Source: G963667145 sp963667145 (GTDB lineage: Bacteria; Cloacimonadota; Cloacimonadia; G963667145). Taken from it: a DNA stretch of 64,000 bases. Positions within the stretch are counted from its first letter, which is position 1; each line of letters starts with the position of its first letter. Shown here one piece after another: positions 35,068 to 42,923 of this stretch. The DNA lies in NCBI GenBank assembly GCA_963667145.1, contig OY762943.1, positions 248,001 to 312,000 of the forward strand, written 5' to 3'. The translations under genes were made by a program, and so were the position numbers. The notes below the pieces were generated by a model. It worked only from the letters and a program-made list of their open reading frames with translations. It ran no database searches and was not told the origin of the DNA.

Positions 35068-35601
35068 ATGAAAAATTTTTTAGTTTTGTTAACTTTGCTT
35101 TTCATACTGATAGGCTGTGCAGCAAATAAGCCAGCAGAAGAAGTTTCTACTAAGGAAGAAATCGTAGTAGAGGTTAGCCAAGATCAAGCTGAGCAACAAG
35201 TGATTGTGGAAGAAGTAGCTCCTGTTGTTGAAGAAGAAAAAGTTGCGGAAGCTGAAGTGTATGAGGCTGTTGAAACTGTGCAAAGCGAAGGAGTTTATCG
35301 CATCAATTCTGGCGAAAACTTATACGATTTGTGCTACAAAAAATACGATGTTTTCGTTTGGCAGCTTGCAGAGTTGAACGGAATTGAAAATCCTAACATC
35401 GTTCCTGCTGGAATGGAGTTGAAGATACCTGCAACTAAGATTAAGGCTGTCAGCAGTGGTAATTTGTATAAAGTTGACCTTGGAGACAATCTTTCCTCTA
35501 TCGCCAAAGAGACCAGTAAATCTCAGGAAAGTTTGGTTGAATTGAATAATATTGCGGACGCAAACGTTATTAAAGCTGGTTCTCTTTTACGGTTGCAATA
35601 A
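35068..35601 (+). CDS. LysM-domain lipoprotein
   Basis: A 177-residue predicted lipoprotein. N-terminal lipobox LFILIGCAAN (Cys at about 17), an acidic Glu/Val-rich linker (about 22-75), then two LysM repeats (YRINSGENLYDLCYKKY... and YKVDLGDNLSSIAKETS...). Presumably peptidoglycan-bound. I start at ATG 35068, which has GGAGG, rather than the 11-codon longer frame. 45 nt after ilvE. Confidence 0.9.
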   Translation: MKNFLVLLTLLFILIGCAANKPAEEVSTKEEIVVEVSQDQAEQQVIVEEVAPVVEEEKVAEAEVYEAVETVQSEGVYRINSGENLYDLCYKKYDVFVWQLAELNGIENPNIVPAGMELKIPATKIKAVSSGNLYKVDLGDNLSSIAKETSKSQESLVELNNIADANVIKAGSLLRLQ

Positions 35602-35606
35602 AATAT

Positions 35607-35646
35607 TTGACACAAAAACGTCTGCAAAAATATTGAAGCGTAAATT
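35607..35646 (+). promoter_or_regulatory. Promoter-like element of the tRNA pair
   Basis: TTGACA (35607-35612), with TATTGA at an 18-nt spacing and GCGTAAATT at a longer spacing. The latter is 9-14 nt before tRNA-Glu. Confidence 0.35.
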
Positions 35647-35654
35647 TTAATTTT

Positions 35655-35729
35655 GTCCCGTTCGTCTAGTGGTTAGGACTCCAGATTCTCATTCTGGCAA
35701 CAGGGGTTCGACTCCCCTACGGGATGCCA
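35655..35729 (+). tRNA. tRNA-Glu (CTC)
   Basis: 75 nt, cloverleaf complete: 7-bp acceptor stem (with G1-U72), anticodon stem CCAGA/TCTGG around loop TTCTCAT giving anticodon CTC, TTCGA T-loop, encoded CCA end. Confidence 0.96.
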
Positions 35730-35737
35730 TATTTTGT

Positions 35738-35813
35738 GCTTCCGTAGCTCAGTTGGTAGAGCAACTGACTCTTAATCAGTGGGTCTAGGGTTCGAATCCC
35801 TACGGGAGTACCA
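35738..35813 (+). tRNA. tRNA-Lys (CTT)
   Basis: 76 nt: acceptor GCTTCCG/CGGGAGT (G-U at 1:72 and 4:69), D-arm GCTC/GAGC, anticodon stem ACTGA/TCAGT with loop CTCTTAA giving anticodon CTT, T-stem TAGGG/CCCTA, encoded CCA end. Confidence 0.96.
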
Positions 35814-35828
35814 TTTTTTAGAAAATAT

Positions 35829-35875
35829 AAACATCTGTTTTGAAAGAATATTTCAGAGCAGATGTTTTGTTTTTT
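35829..35875 (+). terminator. Rho-independent terminator after the tRNAs
   Basis: AACATCTG / CAGATGTT outer stem and TGAAA / TTTCA inner stem, then a T-rich run. Confidence 0.7.
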
Positions 35876-35887
35876 GGAAAAAATTGT

Positions 35888-35926
35888 TTGACAGCATTTA
35901 TCACAGAAAAGAATTAGCACTATATT
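35888..35926 (+). promoter_or_regulatory. Promoter-like element of groEL
   Basis: TTGACA (35888-35893) with TATATT (35921-35926) 27 nt later. The latter lies inside the CIRCE-like repeat. Confidence 0.4.
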
Positions 35927-35940
35927 AATTAGATTGCTAA
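35914..35940 (+). promoter_or_regulatory. CIRCE-like HrcA operator
   Basis: TTAGCACTA, 9-nt spacer, GATTGCTAA. This matches the CIRCE consensus (TTAGCACTC-N9-GAGTGCTAA) at 16 of 18 arm positions. It sits 22 nt before the groEL start, so HrcA repression of groEL is expected. Confidence 0.8.
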
Positions 35941-35962
35941 AAACAAATTTTAGGAGGATATA

Positions 35963-37609
35963 ATGGCAAAGAAAATGGAATTTTCTCATGAATCTAGAAA
36001 TCTTTTGAAGGCTGGCGTGGATAAGTTGGCTGATGCTGTAAAGGTAACTATTGGACCGAAAGGCAGAAATGTTGTACTTGATAAAAGTTTTGGCTCTCCA
36101 GTGATTACCAACGACGGCGTTACCATAGCTAAAGAGATTGAATTAGAAGACAAATACGAAAATATGGGTGCACAGCTATGCAAGGAAGTTTCCGAAAAAA
36201 CCAACGATGTTGCGGGAGACGGAACTACTACAGCTACTATTTTAACTCAAGCTATCTTGGATGAAGGTCTTAAATTTTTGACAGCAGGAGTTAATCCGAT
36301 TTTTCTCAAGAACGCTTTGTTGAAAGTTTCCAAAGAGGTTGTGGCAAACATCAAAGGCTTGGCGAAAGATATTAAAACCAGCAAAGAGGTTGCTCAAGTT
36401 GGTTCTATCTCTGCTAACAATGACGAAGAGATTGGCAAAATCATTGCTGATGCTATGGATTCAGTCGGTCGCAACGGTATCATCAACGTGGAAGAAGCTA
36501 AGTCGATTGACACATATTTGGAAAAAGTTGAGGGTATGCAATTCGATCGCGGTTATGTTTCACCTTACTTTGTTTCTGACGCCAACAAGATGATTTGCGA
36601 ATATGACGATCCTTATATTTTGATTTACGACAAGAAAATTTCTTCTATGAAAAACATCGTGGAGCTCTTGCAAAAAGTTGCTCAAAGTGGCAGACCATTG
36701 CTTATTATTGCAGAAGATATAGAAGGGGAAGCACTTTCCACACTTGTTATCAATAAATTGAGAGGAACTCTGAATGTATGTGCTGTCAAGGCTCCTGGTT
36801 TTGGCGACAGACGCAAAGAAATGTTGCAAGACATTGCTATTCTCACAGGTGCGACTTTGATTAGCGAAGAAGTTGGAAAAACTTTGGAAGCAACTGAAAT
36901 CGAAGATTTGGGTTCTGCTAAAAAGGTGATAGTTGACAAAGACAATACGACTATTCGCGAGGGAGCAGGCAAACAAGACAAAGTTGATGAAAGAGTTGCT
37001 CAAATCGAAATGCAAATCGAAGGCACAACTTCCGACTACGATAAAGAAAAATTGCAAGAGAGATTGGCTAAACTTTCCAGTGGTGTTGCTGTTTTGAGGA
37101 TTGGTGCTGCTACTGAAACTGAGATGAAAGAGAAAAAAGCCAGAGTGGACGACGCTCTCCACGCTACAAGAGCCGCTGTTGAGGAAGGAATTGTTGCTGG
37201 AGGTGGCTTGACCTTGATGAAGGCAGTGAGCGATGTGAAAGCTAGCAAAAATTATTCCGAGGAAGAAAAAATCGCTTTGGATATTTTGAAAAAAGCTTTA
37301 ACCGTTCCGACCAAACAAATTGCTGCTAACGCAGGAGTTGAGGGTTCTGTAATCGTAAATAAAGTCCTTGAGAATTTGGATAAAAAAGATTATGGCTATA
37401 ACGCTGCAACTGGCGAATTTTGCGACCTTGTGGAAGCTGGCGTGGTTGACCCTGTAAAGGTTGTGCGTAACGCTGTACAAAATGCCGTGAGCATTGCGGG
37501 GCTTATTTTGACCACAGAGTGCATTATCACAGAAGTGGAAAAAGAAGGCGGTGCGTCCATGCCTGCTGGAATGCCAGGAATGGGCGGTGGAATGCCAGGA
37601 ATGATGTAA
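35963..37609 (+). CDS. groEL: Chaperonin GroEL
   Basis: 60-kDa chaperonin subunit, 548 residues with all usual features: VTIGPKGRNVVLDKSFG, VAGDGTTTATILTQ, the catalytic Asp region, AVEEGIVAGGG and the C-terminal repeat GGMPGMM. AGGAGG site. Preceded by a CIRCE-like operator and followed by a strong terminator. No groES gene lies on either side. Confidence 0.98.
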   Translation: MAKKMEFSHESRNLLKAGVDKLADAVKVTIGPKGRNVVLDKSFGSPVITNDGVTIAKEIELEDKYENMGAQLCKEVSEKTNDVAGDGTTTATILTQAILDEGLKFLTAGVNPIFLKNALLKVSKEVVANIKGLAKDIKTSKEVAQVGSISANNDEEIGKIIADAMDSVGRNGIINVEEAKSIDTYLEKVEGMQFDRGYVSPYFVSDANKMICEYDDPYILIYDKKISSMKNIVELLQKVAQSGRPLLIIAEDIEGEALSTLVINKLRGTLNVCAVKAPGFGDRRKEMLQDIAILTGATLISEEVGKTLEATEIEDLGSAKKVIVDKDNTTIREGAGKQDKVDERVAQIEMQIEGTTSDYDKEKLQERLAKLSSGVAVLRIGAATETEMKEKKARVDDALHATRAAVEEGIVAGGGLTLMKAVSDVKASKNYSEEEKIALDILKKALTVPTKQIAANAGVEGSVIVNKVLENLDKKDYGYNAATGEFCDLVEAGVVDPVKVVRNAVQNAVSIAGLILTTECIITEVEKEGGASMPAGMPGMGGGMPGMM

Positions 37610-37631
37610 TCAAATAGTTACAAATATTTAA

Positions 37632-37661
37632 AAGGCGGATTTAACCAAATTCGCCTTTTTT
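37632..37661 (+). terminator. Rho-independent terminator after groEL
   Basis: 11-bp stem (one G-U), AACC loop, six T. Confidence 0.9.
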
Positions 37662-37702
37662 GTTTGTTTTAATAGTTTACTTTTTTTATGGAGAAATAAG
37701 AC

Positions 37703-37739
37703 TTGCACCACGATAACAAAAATTTTGTAGAATTATAAC
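37703..37739 (+). promoter_or_regulatory. Promoter-like element of ddl
   Basis: TTGCAC (37703-37708), 25 nt, TATAAC (37734-37739). Confidence 0.35.
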
Positions 37740-37749
37740 TGGAGAAAAA

Positions 37750-38655
37750 GTGAAAATAGTTGTTTTATACAAAGGTCGGTCACCCGAAAGAGAAGTTTCT
37801 TGCAAAAGTGGCAGAGCTGTGGAAAAAGCTTTGCAGGCTCTTGGTCACAACACCGTATTGATTGACCCTTCTGAATATTCATACTTTGAGCTAATTAGCG
37901 AAATCAAAAAAATCAATTGTGACTTAGTTTTTAATGCTTTGCATGGCGGAGAAGGCGAAAACGGCTTGTTGCAAGGATTATTGGAGTTGGAAAAAATCCC
38001 TTACACAGGCTCGGATTCCAAGTCGTGTGCTGTGGCAATGGATAAATTTCTTTGCGAACGACTGGTCGGATATTATGGTGTGCCGATAATCGAAGGCAAA
38101 CTTTTCCAGAGCGAAGATGAGGCATGGGAAGGAGAATTTCCCGTTGTGGTCAAACCAAACGATGCAGGCTCTTCCGTGGGAATATCCGTTGTGGAAAGCG
38201 AAAATGAACTTTTGCCCGCTATCAAAACAGCTTTTCAATATAGCTCTTCGATTATTTGCCAAGAGTATATAGAAGGGAGAGAACTGACAGTTCCGATTTT
38301 GGATGGCAACCCATTGCCCGTGATAGAGATAAAGCCGAAGAATGGGTTTTTTGATTTTCAGAATAAGTACACCAAGGGATTAACCGAATACATAACTCCT
38401 GCTGAAATCACAAAGCAAGAGACTTTGGAAATTCAGCGGCTTGCTGTTTTGGCACATAACGCGATTGGAGCGAAAGTTTATTCCCGAGTTGACTTTAGGT
38501 ATGATGGGGAAAAATTTTATTTTATGGAAATAAACACTTTGCCTGGGATGACCGATACATCGTTAGTTCCCATGTCGGCAAAGTCGATAGAAATTAGTTT
38601 TGAATCTCTCATCGACAAAATTGTAAATCTCAGCTTGCAAAAGCATAATAAATAG
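37750..38655 (+). CDS. ddl: D-alanine--D-alanine ligase
   Basis: Makes the D-Ala-D-Ala end of the peptidoglycan stem peptide. GTG start with GGAG. 301 residues, short form. ATP-grasp motifs: ALHGGEGENGLLQG, VVVKPNDAGSSVGIS, FMEINTLPGMTDTSLVP. Followed 8 nt later by a DUF554 gene. Confidence 0.96.
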   Translation: MKIVVLYKGRSPEREVSCKSGRAVEKALQALGHNTVLIDPSEYSYFELISEIKKINCDLVFNALHGGEGENGLLQGLLELEKIPYTGSDSKSCAVAMDKFLCERLVGYYGVPIIEGKLFQSEDEAWEGEFPVVVKPNDAGSSVGISVVESENELLPAIKTAFQYSSSIICQEYIEGRELTVPILDGNPLPVIEIKPKNGFFDFQNKYTKGLTEYITPAEITKQETLEIQRLAVLAHNAIGAKVYSRVDFRYDGEKFYFMEINTLPGMTDTSLVPMSAKSIEISFESLIDKIVNLSLQKHNK

Positions 38656-38663
38656 AGGGGAAA

Positions 38664-39341
38664 ATGTTAGGAACGCTAGTAAATACAGCCACAGTGTTGG
38701 TTGGCTCTGTTTTGGGGATATTACTAAAGTCAAAACTTCCCAAAAAATCAACAGAAATTATTTTTCAAATTATTGGGCTAATTGTTGTTTTTTTGGGCAT
38801 TAAAATGGCATTGGAAGTGGAGCAAATCATCTTTATGGTTTTGTCGTTGATTTTTGGCTCTATCATCGGACAATTATTGAAATTGGAATCCCATTTGAAC
38901 AGCTTTGCTGAATATTTACAAAAAAAATTCGGTGGCAATGGAAACACTTTTGCTGAAGGGTTTATTGCATCTACTCTTTTGTTTTGTACAGGCTCTCTGG
39001 TAATATTGGGAGCTCTGGAAGAGGGGAGTGGAAAAACTCCAACGCTGTTTTTCACAAAATCGGTTATGGACGGAATTACCTCTGTCTTTTTGGCGGCTTC
39101 CTTTGGAAGAGGCGTTATTTTTTCTTCTTTCGCAATTTTAATTATTCAAGGTTCACTAACTTTATTGGTGATTTTGTTTGGCAATTTTTTACCTATTTTG
39201 GCTATCAGTTTAATTGGATCTGTGGGAGGAATAATTCTTTTGGGATTAGCTTTGAATATTTTGGAATTAAAAAAAATCCCCGTGATAAATATGTTGCCAT
39301 CCCTCGTGTTAGCTGGAATTCTTGGTTATTTCTTCGGCTAA
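38664..39341 (+). CDS. DUF554-family membrane protein (YqgA/YdfK type)
   Basis: A 225-residue polytopic membrane protein, about 7-8 hydrophobic segments. Conserved DUF554 features: N-terminal GTLVNTATVLVGSVLGILLK, then ASTLLFCTGSLVILGALEEG and SVMDGITSVFLAASFGRG. Function not established. GAGGGGAAAATG start. No terminator is clear after it. A GCTAATTAGC palindrome overlaps its stop. Confidence 0.9.
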   Translation: MLGTLVNTATVLVGSVLGILLKSKLPKKSTEIIFQIIGLIVVFLGIKMALEVEQIIFMVLSLIFGSIIGQLLKLESHLNSFAEYLQKKFGGNGNTFAEGFIASTLLFCTGSLVILGALEEGSGKTPTLFFTKSVMDGITSVFLAASFGRGVIFSSFAILIIQGSLTLLVILFGNFLPILAISLIGSVGGIILLGLALNILELKKIPVINMLPSLVLAGILGYFFG

Positions 39342-39416
39342 TTAGCACTAAAGTCTGCCACAATTCCATGAATACAATAGAACAAAATTTGCCTTTTAAA
39401 ATATAATGAAAAACGT

Positions 39417-39453
39417 TTGACAACATTTTCGCTATGCAAAAGTTACGTAAAAA
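39417..39453 (+). promoter_or_regulatory. Promoter-like element of oadGAB
   Basis: TTGACA (39417-39422), 21 nt, TACGTAAAAA (39444-39453). Start of oadG 17 nt later. Confidence 0.5.
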
Positions 39454-39470
39454 AAATATGAGGAGTCGAG

Positions 39471-39689
39471 ATGTTTATTGATGGTGTTAATATTATGATT
39501 TTAGGTACAGGGATAGTATTTGCTTTTTTGGTTATTATTTGTGTATCTATGATAGCAAGTTCAAAGTTAATCCAAAAATTTCAATCATGTTTTGAGTCTT
39601 CATCTGCGAAAGTAGGTGGAAGTGCTGGAAAAAACCAAGACGATGAATTGATTGCCGTTATCAGTGCAGCTGTCGCTTGTAGTAGATAA
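39471..39689 (+). CDS. oadG: Decarboxylase Na+ pump gamma subunit (OadG-like)
   Basis: A 72-residue small membrane protein: one hydrophobic helix (about 8-32), a polar linker and a C-terminal DDELIAVISAAVA segment as in OadG-family gamma chains, which anchor the alpha to the beta subunit. Assignment rests on size, this motif and the neighbours. First of three genes with short spacers. Confidence 0.88.
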   Translation: MFIDGVNIMILGTGIVFAFLVIICVSMIASSKLIQKFQSCFESSSAKVGGSAGKNQDDELIAVISAAVACSR

Positions 39690-39704
39690 CTTAGGGGTTA
39701 AACA

Positions 39705-41555
39705 ATGTCTTTGAAGAAGATAAAATTTATGGATACATCCTTCAGGGATGGATTTCAGTCTGTGTATGGAGCAAGGGTAAAAACCGAAGATTTTTTGCCT
39801 GCAATCAAGGCGTCTGTGGATGCAGGAATTGAGCATTTTGAATTTGGCGGTGGTGCTAGATTCCAGAGTTTGTTTTTTTATTGCAACGAAAACGCTTTTG
39901 ATATGATGGACAAAGTTCGTGCTACCGTGGGCAAAAAAGTTAAATTGCAAACTTTGGCGAGAGGTATCAACGTTGTAGGGCTTTCGCAACAACCGAAAGA
40001 CATCATCAAGATGCACGCCAAACTTTTCAAAAAGCACGGAGCGACATATATCAGAAATTTTGATGCTTTGAACGACATTGAAAACCTAAATTATTCTGGT
40101 AATTGCATTTCCAAAGAAGGATTGCATCACCAAATTTCCATAGCTCTTATGGGGCTTGCCCCTGGTCTATTAGATTCAGGCGTGCACACAGCTGATTTCT
40201 ACATGGAAAAACTGGACGATATTTTGGATAAAAAAATCCCGTTTGACTCTTTGGTTTTCAAAGATGCATCGGGAACGTGTCCTCCAAAAATAGTTTTTGA
40301 AACTGTAACAAAAGCAAGAAAAAAATTGGGCGACAAAGCGACTTTGTGGTTTCACACTCACGACACTGCGGGGATAGGTGCAAACTGCATATTGGCAGCT
40401 ATTGAAGCTGGAATTGATGGGATTGATTTGGCTCAATATCCTGTTTCTGGAGGTACTGGGCAACCTGACATTTTGTCGATATGGCACATTCTGAAAGGAA
40501 CTGACTACACCTTGGATATTGACTACAAAAAGCTTTTGAAGTCTCGCAAAGTTTTTGAAGATTGCATGAGTAAATACATGATGCCTATGGAAGCGAAGCA
40601 AACCTCTGCCAACATAGTTTTGTCACCGATGCCTGGTGGAGCTCTTACTGCCAACACCATGATGATGCGTGACACCAATACTCTGCATCTTTTCCCTCAA
40701 GTTATTGAGGAGATGTCGGAAGTGGTTGCCAAGGGTGGATTTGGCACAAGTGTTACCCCAGTGAGCCAATTCTATTTCCAACAAGCGTTTACAAATGTTG
40801 TGCAAGGCAGATGGAAGAAAATTACTGATGGTTATGGGAATATGGTTTTGGGTTACTTTGGCAAAACCCCAAGACCTGCTGACAGCGAGATTGTAGCCCT
40901 TGCCGAAAAGCAATTGGGCAAAAAGCCTTTTGCAGGGAACAATCCGTTGGATATTTTGGAAGATGGCGTCCCTTTGGCAAAAAGTATTTTGAAAGAAAAT
41001 GGTCTCAAAGTGAACGACGAAAATATTTTCATCGTTGCCACCTGCAAAGAGAAAGGAATTGCTTTCTTAAAGGGTGAAGCGAAAGAGTCCATTTATTATA
41101 AAATTGAAAAAAATAAAGAAAAAATAGAAAAACACGTATGTGTTACGAAAGGAGTAAAAATGTCTGAAAACTTAATTGTGACCGTAAACGGGAAGGACTA
41201 TAAAGTAACCGTTAAATCTGAAGGTGGAGCACCGATTGTAAAATCTGCTTCTCCTGTGTCAAAAGCTGTTCCTAAGGTTGCAGCAAAAAAAGCTGCCCCT
41301 GTAGCTGCTGCTCCAGCTGCTAAGCCTGCTGTTGGTGCTGTTGCTGGGAGTGTAACTTCACCCATCGCTGGGCAAATCGCCTCTATCAATGTTTCTGTTG
41401 GTGATAGCGTATCTCAAGATACAGTTGTGTTGGTGCTGGAAGCTATGAAAATGGAAAACGATATTTTTGCAGAAAAAGCAGGAACTATCAAAGAAATCTT
41501 GGTTAAGCAAGGAGATACTGTAGCCGAAGGCGATCCTCTGTTTGTTGTAGATTAA
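39705..41555 (+). CDS. oadA: Oxaloacetate/pyruvate carboxyltransferase alpha subunit with biotin domain
   Basis: Biotin-dependent carboxyltransferase of a Na+-translocating decarboxylase. N-terminal TIM barrel (DTSFRDGFQS, then GLAPGLLDSGVH and HTHDTAGIGANC), conserved carboxylase domain (SPMPGGALTANT; KTPRPADSEIV), then from residue 486 a BCCP region with an Ala/Pro-rich linker and EAMKMEN (biotin Lys 582). The barrel departs from the usual RDxHQS motif, so substrate could be oxaloacetate or another acyl (glutaconyl/methylmalonyl-type carriers are usually separate). An internal Shine-Dalgarno and in-frame ATG mark the exact start of the biotin domain. Confidence 0.9.
   Translation: MSLKKIKFMDTSFRDGFQSVYGARVKTEDFLPAIKASVDAGIEHFEFGGGARFQSLFFYCNENAFDMMDKVRATVGKKVKLQTLARGINVVGLSQQPKDIIKMHAKLFKKHGATYIRNFDALNDIENLNYSGNCISKEGLHHQISIALMGLAPGLLDSGVHTADFYMEKLDDILDKKIPFDSLVFKDASGTCPPKIVFETVTKARKKLGDKATLWFHTHDTAGIGANCILAAIEAGIDGIDLAQYPVSGGTGQPDILSIWHILKGTDYTLDIDYKKLLKSRKVFEDCMSKYMMPMEAKQTSANIVLSPMPGGALTANTMMMRDTNTLHLFPQVIEEMSEVVAKGGFGTSVTPVSQFYFQQAFTNVVQGRWKKITDGYGNMVLGYFGKTPRPADSEIVALAEKQLGKKPFAGNNPLDILEDGVPLAKSILKENGLKVNDENIFIVATCKEKGIAFLKGEAKESIYYKIEKNKEKIEKHVCVTKGVKMSENLIVTVNGKDYKVTVKSEGGAPIVKSASPVSKAVPKVAAKKAAPVAAAPAAKPAVGAVAGSVTSPIAGQIASINVSVGDSVSQDTVVLVLEAMKMENDIFAEKAGTIKEILVKQGDTVAEGDPLFVVD
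41149..41162 (+). promoter_or_regulatory. Internal ribosome-binding site in oadA
   Basis: AAAGGAG followed 5 nt later by an in-frame ATG at 41160. Translation from here would give a separate 131-residue biotin carrier (MSENLIVTVNG...). Confidence 0.45.
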
Positions 41556-41576
41556 AATATTTTTAGGATTTGGCTT

Positions 41577-42809
41577 ATGAAATTTAAAAAATTAGTTGTT
41601 GCTTTGGTTTTGATGTTGGCGTGCTCCACACTTTTGGCCAATCAGGGTATTTCTGTAGGACGTGGTTTTGTAGATTTGTACGAAGGTTCTGGATTGAGAG
41701 GATTTATTGTAAATTCAGGGTGGAAAAATCTTGTTATGATTTTTGTTGGCTTTGTTTTGCTTTATCTTGGTATCAAAAAAGGCTTTGAACCGCTCATCTT
41801 GGTGCCGATGGCTTTTGGTGCGATACTTTCTAATATTCCTTTTGCAGGTTTTAACGAAGCTGAAGGGATTTTGCATTATGTTTATTCAGTTGGTATCAAA
41901 ACAGGTGTTTTCCCGTTGTTGATATTTATGGGAATTGGTGCTATGACTGACTTTGGTCCGCTGATTGCTAATCCTAAAACTTTGCTTTTGGGGGCTGCTG
42001 CTCAGTTTGGTATTTTCTTTGCTTTGTTGGGAGCGTTGCTTATGCCTGCTATTCCCTCCATAGGTTTTGAAGGATTCGATTTGGCTGCTGCTGGTTCTAT
42101 CGGTATCATTGGTGGTGCTGACGGTCCTACATCAATTTTTGTGACTTCCAGATTGAAACCTGATTTGCTTGGTCCAATCGCAGTTGCTGCCTATTCTTAT
42201 ATGGCTTTGGTGCCGATTATCCAACCGCCAATCATGAAGTTCTTCACCTCCAAAGAAGAAAGAATGATTAAGATGGAAACTTTGAGACCGGTTAAAAAAC
42301 TGGAAAAAATTCTGTTCCCTCTTATCTTGCTTTCTCTTTGTGCATTGTTTTTACCATCAGCTACACCGCTAATCGGTATGGTTGCATTCGGTAACTTGCT
42401 GAAAGAATGTGGTGTTGTGGACAGATTGAGCAAAGCCGCTCAAAACGAGTTGATGAACATCGTTACCATATTTTTGGGCTTAGGAGTTGGTAGTAAGTTG
42501 GCTGCTGAGAATTTCCTTAACTTCAACACGATAGGAATTTTAATTCTTGGGCTTGTTGCTTTCATCGTGGGAACTACTACTGGTGTTTTGTTCGGTAAGA
42601 TTATGTGCAAAATGAGTGGTGGCAAGGTTAACCCGCTTATTGGTGCTGCTGGTGTTTCTGCCGTGCCAATGGCTGCACGTGTAGTGAACAAAGTGGGACA
42701 AGAGGAAAATCGTTCGAACTTCTTGTTGATGCACGCTATGGGACCTAACGTTGCAGGAGTTATCGGTTCAGCTGTTGCTGCTGGAGTATTGCTTGCATTG
42801 ATTAAGTAA
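41577..42809 (+). CDS. oadB: Na+-pumping decarboxylase beta subunit
   Basis: Membrane subunit that couples decarboxylation of carboxybiotin to Na+ export. 410 residues, about nine to ten transmembrane helices, with the hallmark GSIGIIGGADGPTSIFV and the conserved GAAGVSAVPMAARVV. The N-terminus (MKFKKLVVALVLMLACSTLLA) looks like an extra signal/membrane segment. Followed by a strong terminator. Confidence 0.96.
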   Translation: MKFKKLVVALVLMLACSTLLANQGISVGRGFVDLYEGSGLRGFIVNSGWKNLVMIFVGFVLLYLGIKKGFEPLILVPMAFGAILSNIPFAGFNEAEGILHYVYSVGIKTGVFPLLIFMGIGAMTDFGPLIANPKTLLLGAAAQFGIFFALLGALLMPAIPSIGFEGFDLAAAGSIGIIGGADGPTSIFVTSRLKPDLLGPIAVAAYSYMALVPIIQPPIMKFFTSKEERMIKMETLRPVKKLEKILFPLILLSLCALFLPSATPLIGMVAFGNLLKECGVVDRLSKAAQNELMNIVTIFLGLGVGSKLAAENFLNFNTIGILILGLVAFIVGTTTGVLFGKIMCKMSGGKVNPLIGAAGVSAVPMAARVVNKVGQEENRSNFLLMHAMGPNVAGVIGSAVAAGVLLALIK

Positions 42810-42830
42810 ATTTAAGTAAAATACATTTTA

Positions 42831-42860
42831 GCCGATAGATTTGTTTCTGTCGGCTTTTTT
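42831..42860 (+). terminator. Rho-independent terminator after oadB
   Basis: GCCGATAGA / TCTGTCGGC 9-bp stem (one G-U), 6-nt loop, six T. Confidence 0.9.
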
Positions 42861-42862
42861 AT

Positions 42863-42900
42863 TTGACATTTGCAAAAGGGATTTTTTCCTTACGTACAAA
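42863..42900 (+). promoter_or_regulatory. Promoter-like element of ptb
   Basis: TTGACA (42863-42868), 22 nt, TACGTACAAA (42891-42900), immediately after the oadB terminator. Confidence 0.5.
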
Positions 42901-42923
42901 AAGAAATCAAGTGAGGAATAAAA

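Noticed and set aside
39337..39351. Possible second CIRCE near DUF554 (TTAGCACTA)
   Set aside because: Only the left half is present, with no matching right arm at 9-nt spacing.
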